Origin: Pristionchus mayeri
Taxonomy: Eukaryota; Nematoda; Chromadorea; Rhabditida; Neodiplogasteridae
Direction: 5' to 3'
Assembly: GCA_036245805.1 (NCBI GenBank)
Contig: BTRK01000004.1
Location: 19,034,001-19,098,000 of the forward strand
Length of the DNA: 64,000 nt
Shown: positions 44,489-55,434 of the stretch, in pieces
Numbering within the stretch: position 1 is the first letter of the stretch
Layout: each line of letters starts with the position of its first letter
Notes under the pieces: generated by a model
What the model was told of the DNA's origin: nothing
What the model saw: the letters and a program-made list of their open reading frames with translations, nothing else
The model's database searches: none
Translations under genes and position numbers: made by a program

Positions 44489-47400
44489 ATGACGGGCACT
44501 TCAAAGATTTTTCAGTGAGTTTCTTTGAATGTTAAGCAAAATTCAAAATTCATTATGACACTTTAACGAAATGGGGAGGGGTTAGCATATGTTATAGATT
44601 TTAGTCTGTGCATTTCGGGGAATACAAGCCAATCAGGAACTACTTCACAGACGATCTACTCAAATTCATGCCAATAAACCGAATTCAGCTTCTCCTTTTC
44701 GCGTGCGATTCGTAATTTGGCCGTTTTCTCAGTGCTGATAGCGCTGATTATTCACGTGAAAGAGGCAAGGGTGAGTGGAATCTCCCTCTAGAATCAATAA
44801 CGAACTACTTCGTAGGCGATGCACCTAGAGAACTAAAAACATATTTATTTGCTTCCAGGACGCTGTTTTGGACTTTCCAAAGCGGCCTGAGGTCAGACAC
44901 GTCGATTGTGCACGGATACTCGATGGAGATGCAGTGTGGGCTCCCGGAATTCCGAACATGCGATTTATCCTCTCAGTTCAGATACGCAAAGTCACTCCCG
45001 CGTGTGAAGCTCATTGCGACGGAATCTCTGGATATGAACTGTCCAGCAGTCCGCAAAAGGTTGAACATCGTGAATGTCAAAAACAAGCATTATTTTCCAG
45101 AGTGAGCTCGCGTCAAAATCCAGCCTACGGATTCCCGATTGCTTTTGCGAAAGTCGTCCATCGTGTAGGAGTTATCAGAATTATCGAGTTGATGCGCATT
45201 TCAGGATTACGAATTCCTTGAGGAGCAACTTTCAGTTAATTACGCAGAGCAACACACTTTCTGCTTCGCACTCGATAAGAAGGTTCGCATTCTTGCGTTC
45301 CTTCACGAGTAATTTCTCCTTCAGGCCCCGCTGTCCTTCCGTCGCCGTATCATGGCACTTTCGGTTTGTCTGCCGAATGTTTTCCGAATGAGTACGACAC
45401 TGATTCTGCCGGTGAATTAGCACTAATTAACGATAAAAATATGAATTTCTCACAGGTCATAATCACAATCGCGCGTTGATGGATTGCATGAGAGTGAGCC
45501 GACAGCGAAATTGGAATTACATCATGTTCCTCCAGGTTTGGCGCTGATTTTTGTTGCGTTTTTATGAATATATCAGAGGTATTCTGAGAGAATGTAGGAA
45601 ATAGAGACCATTGAATTACAAAAACTTCAAACTGCTTCAATCGGCAACCCATTATCATTATTGATGCATCTAGGGATAAGGAACTTTTGTTTTAAGTTTC
45701 GGAGCCGTAAATTTCAAACAGCCTAAAAGCCGGCTTTCAAAATTTCAAAAGTTTGACAGATCACAATTCCTTTCTTTTTTGAGATAAGAAGTCGTTAAAA
45801 AAATCAAACGAACCGCCTTTGAGAGCTGAACAACTTTCATGTTAGAAGCAAAACCATTTGAGACGCAAAAAATATAGATAATTCAAGAAAAGCGATTTTT
45901 CGATAACTTTATTCACAGTTTTTTGGGTGTAGCCGAAAAAAAGATCCCACGTGTAAATGAGATCTCTACGGATTCGTAATCTACGTACTTTTTTACCCCA
46001 GGGAATTGTATTGCCATAATTTAGAAAAATTGACATCACATATTTTTATGCGTCAAAACATGAGATTCCATGGAAAAATACGCAAACAGTCGCGTCCAAA
46101 ATGAATGTAGATACATATTTTTCACGGGAGTCATTCTGGAGCATATAAACGTGATTATATGCCGAAATTGCAAAAATGGAAAATTTTTAAAATTTCGATT
46201 TTTTCGGTCAAAATGGTCGAAAAATTGAAATTTTAAAATTTTTCCATTTTTGAAATTTCGGCACATAATCACGTTTATATGCTCCAGAATGACTCCCGTG
46301 TAAAATATGAAGGTGATTGGACGCTTGAAACGGTATCTACATTCATTTTGGACGCGACTGTTTGCGTATTTTTCCATGGAATCTCATGTTTTGACGCACA
46401 AAAATATGTGATGTCTATTTGTCTAAATTATGGCAATACAATTCCCTGGGGTAAAAAAGTACTTAGATTACGAATCCGTAGAGATCTCATTTACACGTGG
46501 GATCTTTTTTTCGGCTACACCCAAAAAACTGTGAATAAAGTTATCGAAAAATCGCTTTTCTTGAATTATCTATATTTTCTGCGTCTCAAATGGTTTTGCT
46601 TCTAACATAAAAGTTGTTCAGCTCTCAATGGCGGTTCGTTTGTTTTTTTAACGACTTCTTATCTCAAAAAAGAAAGGAATTGTGATCTGTCAAACTTTTG
46701 AAATTTTGAAAGCCGGCTTTTAGGCTGTTTGCAATTTACGGCTCCGAAACTTAAAACAAAAGTTCCTTATCCCTAGATGCATCAATAATGATATTGGGTT
46801 GCCGATTGAAGCAGTTTGAAGTTTTTGTAAATCACATCCTGCGATCTCTCAGAAGAGTTCTGATATGATAGCGTTTGCCTAAGAATCGGGCAAATCCGGA
46901 AAGATCTTGCACAGCAAAAAATGACGATTTTCTGAATATCTGATTTTTGGGGTTCTCGAGGGTGCCGAGGACGATAAGCAGAACCATTTTGCACAAGGAG
47001 TCCCCGTTCGCTTCAGAAGACGTAGCGTCGAAAACCGTTTTCTTCGTTTTCTTCCCGATTATTTCGTCGCGCGTGCTCGCTAAAATTAAGCTAAAATTAT
47101 CTATAGTGCAGAATTTGAAGACGATCACGCCTATCTATTTCATTTATCACAAATTTTATTTGTACAAAATTTACAAAAATTAACTTTTTTGAATTTCAGT
47201 TCTGAGCTTAGCAAAGTAGATCGATCTGACCGCTGTGATGCGAAGATTCCAAATCCAAATTTTCATCCAAGTAAACCTCTGGAACTCTTAGCAGCATTAA
47301 TTAAAGTGCCTCGATTTTGTGCCAAATCGACCCTTTCCCCTTCGCTCTTCCGCTAATCTCTCTCCTTCCATTGACCTTGAGCCCTCTGGCAGTCGCCTCC

Positions 47401-50400
47401 CCTGCCTCTCTCGCACACCCCCTGGCAGTTCAAATGGAGAAGAGTCGATTTTCGCACAAAATCGAGGCACTTTAATTAATGCTGCTAAGAGTTCCAGAGG
47501 TTTAATTGGATGAAAATTTGGATTTGGAATCTTCGCATCACAGCGGTCAGATCGATCTACTTTGCTAAGCTCAGAACTGAAATTCAAAAAAGTTATTTTT
47601 TGTAAAATTGTAAAAAATAAAAATTATAAAAAATGAAAAAGATAGGCGTGATCGCCTTGAAATTCTGCACCATACATAGTTTTAGCTTAATTTTAGCGAG
47701 CACGCACGACGAAATAATTGGGAAGAAAACGAAGAAAACGATTTTCGACGCTACGTCTTCTGAAGCGAACGGATGCTCCTTGTGCAAAATGGTTCTGCCT
47801 ATCGTCCTCAGCACCCTCGAGAACCACAAAAGTCAGATATTCAGAAAATCGTCATTTTTTTGCTGTGCCAGCCTCTGTTCGATTCTTACACAAACGCGCT
47901 CATATTTGAGAACCACGACATTATGATCAAGTCCAATCGGGAGTTGGCTGATGTCTTCAGCGCACTCAACGGCGCGAATGATTTGGAGATGGTCAAGTAA
48001 GTATTTCAGCTCATCCCTCACTTTAAAATGTCTTCAAAAAGTGTTTTTTCCGATGCCCTCACGCTAGTTGGGACATCCGATGCGAGATCAGCGAAATGAA
48101 TCTGGGCAAACTCGGACTGTGTCCGACCGGGCTAAGCAAAGGTTCCCATTTTACATAATTTATGACTAAATATTTATTTTTAAAAGATGTAGCTATTAAG
48201 AATAATATTCAATAGTTGTTTATTGAAGATGAGTATACCGAGTGCGCGGCACAGAACGTGCAGTTGGCCAAGGGATGGACCCAAGTCTCGTTGTCCCGAG
48301 AAACAGCGAACTACATCGATGAGAGGATCAACGTGACGACGTTTCTAAGCGTGCTAAATGAACAGGTTTGATCGGTCCGAAACTATATACAGCCAATATG
48401 AAGTCATTAGTGCATGCTTCAATACTATCAATAATTGCAGAAATACGGAGTGGACGAGCTCTTCATGCAGTCTCTAATGGCTACGAAAGTCCTCGCAATC
48501 CCAGGCACTCATCCCTCCCGATGCTTGTACGAGAACGACTCGGCTGCACCAACTAACACAATGTTCATTTCCAGGTAAATGCGTCAAAATTCAAAACAAG
48601 AACTTTGTCTACAGGGTGCGCCATAATTACCCGGACAACTGTTTTCATAAAATTCCCTGCTTTAGAATGTGAATTGAGCGATCTGGTTCACATCAAAGCT
48701 TGTCAGCAATACTGGCAATAATAACATATTATCTAATTTTGATGAGACGTCATTTCGCTTTGACCCATGCCTTGAGTCTCTTCTCATGTCCATCTGCCAA
48801 TTCCCGCAAGAAATTTTCATCGATTTCGTCTCAAGCAATGAGATGGGTGGCCTAGAGCGAAATTAGTATTGAGTGCTTGGTAGAGGACATTGTGGCCTAC
48901 AGCACCCCCAAACATTGAAGTCGAGGGGTTGGGATCGGAGTAGTTCGGGGGCCAATCATTCAGAATGATTATTCGGGTGCATGGGTGTCCACATACTACT
49001 TTTTCTTGTGAATGATAACAGAATCTTGATGAAAGGTCTAGTGGCCCTGGTCGAAGTAGGAATGAGACCAGGGTAGAAGCGCGTCTCCGAGGATGTGCAT
49101 CATGTAATACTCCTTATTGGCCTTGACGCTTGGAGTGACAAAAACGATTGGGAACTTGCATGTTGGGCAAATTGCAGTCTAACGCCTGATGTAAAGGGGA
49201 TCGTTGGAGAACCAGTGATACCACAACGATTTTCGAATTCTCCAGGATCAGGGGCAGTGATTATGCCGTTTTGGATATTCAGCTTGCCTTCTACGGAAAA
49301 GATATTTGCATCGCTGAATAACGTACAAAAATGCGCGGTCCTAGCACAATGCAACAACAGTTTACGGTATCATTCTCTGCGGGACTTGATCTGACGCTCC
49401 TCTATTCCGTGAAACTTAATGCGCGTGTAAAGGCAAAGAGTTAACTGGAAGATGATAAGACCACGAACGGATGCGTTCGAGTTATCGAGATTCTTATCCA
49501 TCTGAATGTTGTTTCGAAGCACCCCTCTTTCGGATGCGATCTAGGTTCCTGGTGGTGGAAACAGAGACCGATATCCCTATGCCCGGACGACCCTGTTCAG
49601 TAGCAAGGCTTTCCTACATAATAATGGTATCGGAAGCAAACGGCTTATGAAAACCAAGTCGATGAGCGATGTTACATAGTCCTTGTACAAGCAGGGAATG
49701 TGGGTTTTAAGAGACTAGACATCGCTATAACTAGAATACTTGACCAACTGACACGAAACCTTGAATAGCGAGAGAACAACGGTCACTCGTCATGGTGATG
49801 TAATAGAGATATTGGCCGCGGGGCCACAGAATGTTGAAATCAGTCCGGGTAATTATGGCGCACCCTGTAAATTAGTCTTGCAACTGTTCTTGTCTAATAT
49901 GAATACGATGAATATCATCGCGCGCAGACTCACTCACTGGACATGGTGGGCGTCGTACGGGTGTCGAAGTGGAATGTGGAGGAATGAAGTGTGCATATTC
50001 GGTTTGGAAGACGTGAACCATCTGGCAGGAGTGCACCAAATTATGGCCAACAAAGTGAGATAACAGTAAATCTCTGAACCATTAAAAATGGCTCTTGTAG
50101 ATGCTCCCTGAAATGGACTACGCAGCAATTTCGTGCATCGCCGAGATCATCTTCAATCGCACTCACAGAGGACTAGAGGATCACCCGTTGGACATGAACA
50201 TCTATGAAAACCTCCCCGCGGTAAATATTTATTTTGGAATAACAAATTCATACAAAGATTCCAAGGTACGCTTGCGAAGTGCAGTACGAGAAGATCCCAA
50301 CAATTTCGATAGCTTCGAATGCCACAAGTTCCCAAAGCGAAAAGTCGTCCATCCAACTCTCTACGACAAACTTAGCGATTTCGTTGTGAGACACTGGTTC

Positions 50401-50424
50401 AGAAGAAATAGAGCGTTCTCATAA
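44489..50424 (+). CDS. Core-2/I-branching beta-1,6-N-acetylglucosaminyltransferase-like protein
   Basis: Type II Golgi glycosyltransferase family that branches O-glycans. The start exon MTGTSKIF joins a membrane anchor (RNLAVFSVLIALIIHVKEAR). Catalytic exons follow in order: DCARILDGD, LIATESLDMNCPAVRKR, FPIAFAKVVHRDYEFLEEQL then SVNYAEQHTFCFALDKK, APLSFRRRIMALSVCLPNVF, NRALMDCMRVSRQRNWNYIM. The exon at 47911 reads NHDIMIKSNRELADVFSALN then GANDLEMV. Then come DEYTECAAQNVQLAKGW, KYGVDELFMQSLMATKVLAI, NEVCIFGLEDVNHLAGVHQI and MLPEMDYAAISC. The last exon ends at 50424. The reading near 45370 requires a frame change or extra splice that I did not resolve. Two palindromes and a mariner-like element lie in introns. 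Confidence 0.82.
45616..46830. mobile_element. Palindromic fold-back element FB3
   Basis: About 1.2 kb with arms meeting near 46215, where the sequence reads into its own complement (AAATTTCGATTTTTTCGGTC / TGGTCGAAAAATTGAAATTT). The outer edges share GCAGTTTGAAGTTTTTGTA and its complement. The arms differ by only scattered bases and one small indel. Mirror-image ORFs at 45842-46039 and 46279-46605 are consequences of the palindrome. Lies in an intron of the glycosyltransferase gene; different in sequence from FB1/FB2. Confidence 0.9.
46850..47910. mobile_element. Palindromic element FB4, abutting an exon
   Basis: Inverted arms meet near 47385. Outer edges: GTTCTGATATGATAGCGTTT on the left, and the complement of AAACGCGCTCATATTTGAGA on the right. 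The right arm ends at the acceptor used for the NHDIM exon (47911). The arms share CTGTGATGCGAAGATTCC and CTTCAGAAGACG with their complements. Separated from FB3 by about 20 bp. No coding capacity. Confidence 0.85.
48612..49867 (-). mobile_element. Mariner/Tc1-like element, degenerate
   Basis: Termini CAGGGTGCGCCATAATTACC are inverted at the two ends and flanked by TA (48610-48611, 49868-49869). Length 1256 bp. Lies in a glycosyltransferase intron between the exon ending FISR and the exon starting LTHWTW. Confidence 0.9.
49100..49357 (-). pseudogene. Tc1/mariner transposase remnant
   Basis: Minus-strand fragment with CTLFSDANIFSVEGKLNIQN, matching the central catalytic block (FSDEK.F) of Tc1/mariner transposases; the residue after the Asp is Ala instead of Glu. 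The frame is broken on both sides. Confidence 0.75.
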
Positions 50425-50699
50425 AGAGCGATTAGTTGTCAGTGCTCAGTTCTTGCCGAAAATAGAAAAGACACAACCAACGACACGAAAATCATGGATG
50501 TTAGCATCAACAATACTAGTGATACCAGTCATTGGCCGTACATTTTCAAATATTTTTTAACGAAGTTGAAAAAAGATCGCATAGTTTATGCAAAGTTATT
50601 TTGCAGCTAAGTGAAACATTATTCATTAATTCACTGCCTCTGTTCCACTCGCACTGGTGTCACTCGAGAGTTGCGGTGTTTGATCAAACTGGAAATATT

Positions 50700-53140
50700 T
50701 ATGCGACGAGAAAGACTCTAAATGCTCACTTGGCAATCACCCTAATTGGCGATTTCCGAATTGATGGAACAATGATGAAAATGCACAGGGGAATCAGAAG
50801 AATTGTGGTGACATCAAGTATGACGTAGACAAACATCAGAAATTGCGCCAATGACTCATTTCTGAATTTACGATTACATATATATTCATTAACGGAATGT
50901 ATGTCTGCTCAGGATTATCTTCGATCTTCTTGAATTCTAGCACATTAATTGGTTTTTTAACCAAAATGCTCACACAATTGGATCCTCGGAAGCACGGAGC
51001 ACGATATTTATAATCGAAGCAATCTGCGAAAAAAATATTTGAATTATTTTGAATACATTTGACTTTTGCTGCATCAAATGTATTCCAAATAATTCAAATT
51101 TGTATATTATTTTACAACTGGAATAGTATCAAGACATACACGTTTCTCCACACTTCACTCACCCCATATACTGCGAAAATAATGAATCCATGAAAGAATA
51201 CTCTCCATTCGACATGACTAAGCGATTGCACCTTCGCTATTTGCCTCAAATTACAGCCCTATTTGTAGGGTCCCTCAGTGAACATAGTTTCATGGTGACG
51301 CGTCTCCATCCGATGATCAAAATAGTTCTAATATCATCGAATAGTTGTTTCCTAAGATCCGAAAATCAATTATGACAATTTTGCTCTTAGAGCCTCTCCT
51401 TCGCCATTCTTCGCCATTCAGCGTAACTCAGCAGGTAGCGTCGGTTTTTTTGCAGTAAGTCATGGGTTAACCCCCTCCCTCAACATCTTAAGCATCTTTT
51501 ACTGTTTTTTATATCTTTCCCTGACTTTCCTCATGAGCTTATTCTCCAATTTCCATTTTTCACACGCTTTGAGGTGATTTTTTGATCAGGCGACAGATGC
51601 AATTTCAAATTCCTTGCAACAGCTGAATCTGAGTAAAACATGAGAATTGGTAAAAACACTGATTGGAGAAGTCAGTGAGAAATGGAAGGAACAGGCAAGG
51701 AAGGCTCAGGGGTCGGGGTTGAACCCCTGAGTTACTGGACAAGGACAGACGCTTTGTGCAGTTAAGATTATGCTTGAAAAACCGGTGCATATTGTATGAA
51801 AACATGTCTCGTCTTACCTTCGCATGAACATCAAAATGAGCGAGCTGAGTATGAAAATGGCCAAGCAGAATAATGGTAGGACGTCGTACAGCGTCGTCAC
51901 TGCCTAAAAAATAGTTGAATCGATGAAAAACAGCGATCTTCCCCTCCATCAAAGTGCTCAAGATAAATGATAATTGAAGGACAGTTGTGGACTGAAAATA
52001 CCTGTCTTATGAAAAGGATCGGGCCAAGCCAATGCCCGATTTTTTCCCGAGCAAATATATCGTTCGTGAACAGCTCAATGCATGTGTCGTACATGCGATG
52101 ATCGTCTTGAATGTTCCTGGTGTAAGAAGTAGTAAAGAAGTTTTCTAATTGTAACCAATACACTATGGATGCAATTGTACCTTACGCATTGAGCTGTGCG
52201 AAACGCAGCGAGAACGATACCACAAAGTATCCAAATTATAAGCACAAAAACGCATTGGAGTAACCTGAAATTCAGAAACGAATCTCCGAATTTTCGATGA
52301 GTAATACTTGTTTGCGTGTATGAAACATTCTCGCGGAGTAGTAATTACTAGCAGCCGATTCACAGTCATGAAAGTGATGAATAAGAGCACGCCTAAACCA
52401 ATTTCTCTCAAGTTGAAACCTCTAGTATTCACACCAAAATCGAACATTAGCTCTATGGAGAAGAGGTCGAGATCAGTAAAGCCGAAATAGGTCAGAGTAC
52501 GTGCCTGAATCGTTCAATGAGGAAATTATTTGAAGAGAATGGAATAAACAGTGAGCCAATCAATTTGCATTCGCACCATGATTTTGCCGAATCCACAGCA
52601 GACGATCATAGCCAGTGTAATTCGGAAGGAAAACTGAAAGCACTTGTCTATGACAGAGACAATGCAAATGTGTAAGACATGATGATTGTTACAGTTTTGT
52701 TAGTTTGAACAATTTGCCAAGAATATTCCAAAACTTACAAAAAATGCATTTCTGCTGATGACAAGAATAAGCATGAAAATGACGCAAATAATGAGGGTAA
52801 GTCCTTCAACGGTACATTGTGATCTTTTTTGGAATCTTTTTTGGTCTATGAACCTATCAGAATAGTGTAAATGACGAACAATACAGGAGAAAGGGCGTGA
52901 TCTGATAGATAGGCAGGCTCGAACGTATTCGGACTGGAAATGTAGAAATTTTTTTTAAATATCTGTAAATGATATTTCTTGCCCGTCATAGTCTGACATC
53001 AGAATAGCGTTCAATAATTTCATCGTGGCTCGGAAGAGCTCGGAACCCAAACTGAAACTGAAAACACGGCAACCTGCGATTAGAGAAAGTGAAGGTTTCT
53101 TCGTAGAGCAACAATACCAAAACAAACATTACTTTCTGCT
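50700..53140 (-). CDS. Seven-TM chemoreceptor-like protein, class unresolved
   Basis: Multi-exon membrane protein. Segments in order: EGLTLIICVIFMLILVIS (TM1), FSFRITLAMIVCCGFGKIM (TM2), GLGVLLFITFMTVNRLLVIT (TM3, with the N-R following the helix that is typical of nematode receptors), LLQCVFVLIIWILCGIVLAA (TM4), an exon NIQDDHRMYDTCIELFTNDI, TTLYDVLPLFCLAIFILSSL (TM5), EWRVFFHGFIIFAVYG (TM6) and TTILLIPLCIFIIVPSIRKS (TM7, near 50770). The 5' end is probably near MKLLNAILMSDYDGQ (53020). The last exon(s) were not identified. Family known to be chemosensory; exact class not assigned. Confidence 0.65.
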
Positions 53141-53874
53141 CGCATGGGTGTTTAGATCTTCAAATATTGACTAGAAAGGAACAAATAAAAATGATTAGAA
53201 TACTATAACCAATTCTCAAGGGAAGTTGACAAGATGTATGAATCTTCCGGCTAGAAGTTAGTCGAGATTGGGCGGTGAAGGCAGAAAGGCTCATTCCTAA
53301 CATTCCCCGATTTTTCCAATCATCGAGTGCCGATTTAATTCATTCTGTCGGTGCTTTTATTTTCACCTGTGTTAGATCGGGAAGCGTCTTGAAATCACGA
53401 TGCTCAAATTAACGGAACCCTTTGGAATGGAAATCAGGTGAAAATGTATATTTTAAATATTTTAAACCTAATTCCAATGTCGTCTTTTTACAGGAAAGGA
53501 ACCAGAAAATCCTTCCAAAATTGCAACACCCATGAGAATGTGTTTTTTTCTGAAAATTTGGCTGTTTATTAATTCCATAATTCCAAGGAACAAATAAACT
53601 ATTCCGACGTTTTATCTCCTCATTTCTTATCAGTGGCAGTAACGGTAGCTCCGCAGAATTGGCCTTTGACGTTCTTTTAAAAACGCTCTAATTAAATTTT
53701 TCACAGACACATAGTGCCTTTGTTCTGCATAGTGCCTTTGTTCTTCACATTCCCGCTTTCCCAAAAAGAAAATGTGAAACATCGTTTGCTCATATGATAG
53801 AACAGCCGGACTCCTAACTAAGCTAAACTTAATTTGCAATCGTCTGTTATCACATTGGTTCAAAATCTCCATTA
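53141..53874. other. Intergenic stretch
   Basis: No supported feature between the receptor gene and the mariner fragment. Confidence 0.4.
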
Positions 53875-54560
53875 CAGGGTGCGCCAAAGTTACCCGAACT
53901 GATTTCATCTTTCTGTGACCTTGCGGCCTAATCGATATGCGCGAACTGTAGTGCATCATCATGACAAGTGACCATTAGTCTCTCACTATTCAAGGTTTCA
54001 TATCAGTTTGTCAAGTCATCTAGTAATGGCGATTAGAGTGCTGGAAGGAAGAGCAATTTTTTGCTCTTTCGAAACCTTCGAGCGGTCGTATCTCACAAAT
54101 GAGTTGAACAACTATAGGAAGAGTTGATTGCAATCGATCCAGAATCTATTCAGGATCATTTTTCCACTTTAATCGGCAAAAAATATTTACATTCCGCCTT
54201 CGTCTTCCGCAAGAGTGAGCGTTGGACTGCTGTTTTTAGATTATTCGTTCTAATATGCAAATGAGATGATCAACCCATACAAAATACGGTGCAAACTAAG
54301 GATATATGTGATCTCAATAATATCAGTCTGCAAAATATCAATGTTTGCCCTTGGTCACGTTTGTGTGACCATATTTATGATTTTCCAGCTCTTCCTTCCA
54401 GCACTCTAATGGCGATGTCTTATCAAGCCCCAGCTGACTCTTCGCATTCACAAGTACTGTAAACTGCACGGACTAGATGAGATCCAGATCAAGCTCCGCA
54501 GAGGACGGCACCTAAAACTGCTGTTACACTGTGCCAGGTCCGCGCATTTTAGCACGTTGT
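53875..54560 (+). mobile_element. Fragment of the 48.6 kb mariner-like family, inverted
   Basis: Starts after TA with CAGGGTGCGCCAAAGTTACC, the terminus of the same family. It follows the end region of the 48612-49867 copy in reverse orientation (shared CAAGGTTTCATATCAGTTTGTCAAG-like sequence, with differences), then a coding remnant (KCADLAQCNSSFRCRPLRSL versus KCAVLAQCNNSLRYHSLRDL in the first copy). The far end is lost. It is interrupted by a hAT MITE. Confidence 0.75.
54034..54408. mobile_element. hAT-type MITE nested in the mariner fragment
   Basis: Ends TAGAGTGCTGGAAGGAAGAG and its complement, flanked by a perfect 8 bp duplication ATGGCGAT (54026-54033 and 54409-54416). 375 bp, no coding capacity. 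Its TAGAGTG terminus resembles that of the MITE at 20987-21289. Confidence 0.9.
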
Positions 54561-55434
54561 GAGTGCACACCTTTTTAGCCGCGCGACAGCCATCAGCAAG
54601 GAAGTTTTTCTGGTATGCGATAATTAACGAGGAAAAATAGTTGGAAGTGCACGCGAGAGATCTCTTTCCTGGCATCGGGACGAGTGCACTTCCTTCCGAG
54701 TGTAATTATAGTTTCTGACGAAGTCTCTGTTTTCTCTATTTTCCTATCCACGATAAAATGAATTATCGTCTTCATGCCTTTGTTTTTCTCGCCATTTATC
54801 TATTTTTCCTAAAGGAAATGTATTTTGTTATCTCACTCGAGGATGTCATGAGCCTTTTCTAACTTCCTACAATATGTCGTAATACAGTCAGTAGTCTCTC
54901 CAGATCTCATTTTTTTAAATATCTTTTCGTTGTACCAACTCCGTAGGTTCGCCATATTGAAGTGTGAATATCACATAAATTAATACAATGATCTCGCTTT
55001 CAAGTAATTTTCAGATCGTTTTTTTCCTAGCAAGACTGAAGGTATAGATAGCACAACTTTGCGCACACCTTAGCCGGGTAATCTCGAGTTGCGAGTTGGC
55101 CATGAGGATTTTCATTGAAGCTGAGAAGGGAGCAATGACACAAGCTTACAATTTGGTTTCGGACTAAAGTAGCGTTATCTCACGAATAAACATGTGAAAA
55201 TTGCTCTAAGATGTACTTTGCTATCGAAAATAAAACATTTCCCACAATTACCAAGAAAACAAATACGATCAGACTGATTATTGCCCAGAAAAGGCGACAT
55301 TTTTTTTCTAGTCGACCTAATCTGAATTGGATCTGTGCCTTTCTCGTAACAGTTCTTTGAGAGACGAGATATTTATCGCGTCTTGATTTATTACATCTTC
55401 AGCTCCATTGGCAAGAAGGCCTTCACGATGACCA
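54561..55434. other. Upstream region of the 55.4 kb receptor
   Basis: No exon or motif supported. Confidence 0.35.

Noticed and set aside
46279..46605. 108-codon ORF in FB3 as a protein gene
   Set aside because: Its mirror image exists in the other arm (45842-46039 region), showing it is a by-product of the palindrome; no domain.
47593..47926. ORFs in FB4 arms
   Set aside because: Same proteins appear inverted at 46832-47183; palindrome shadows.
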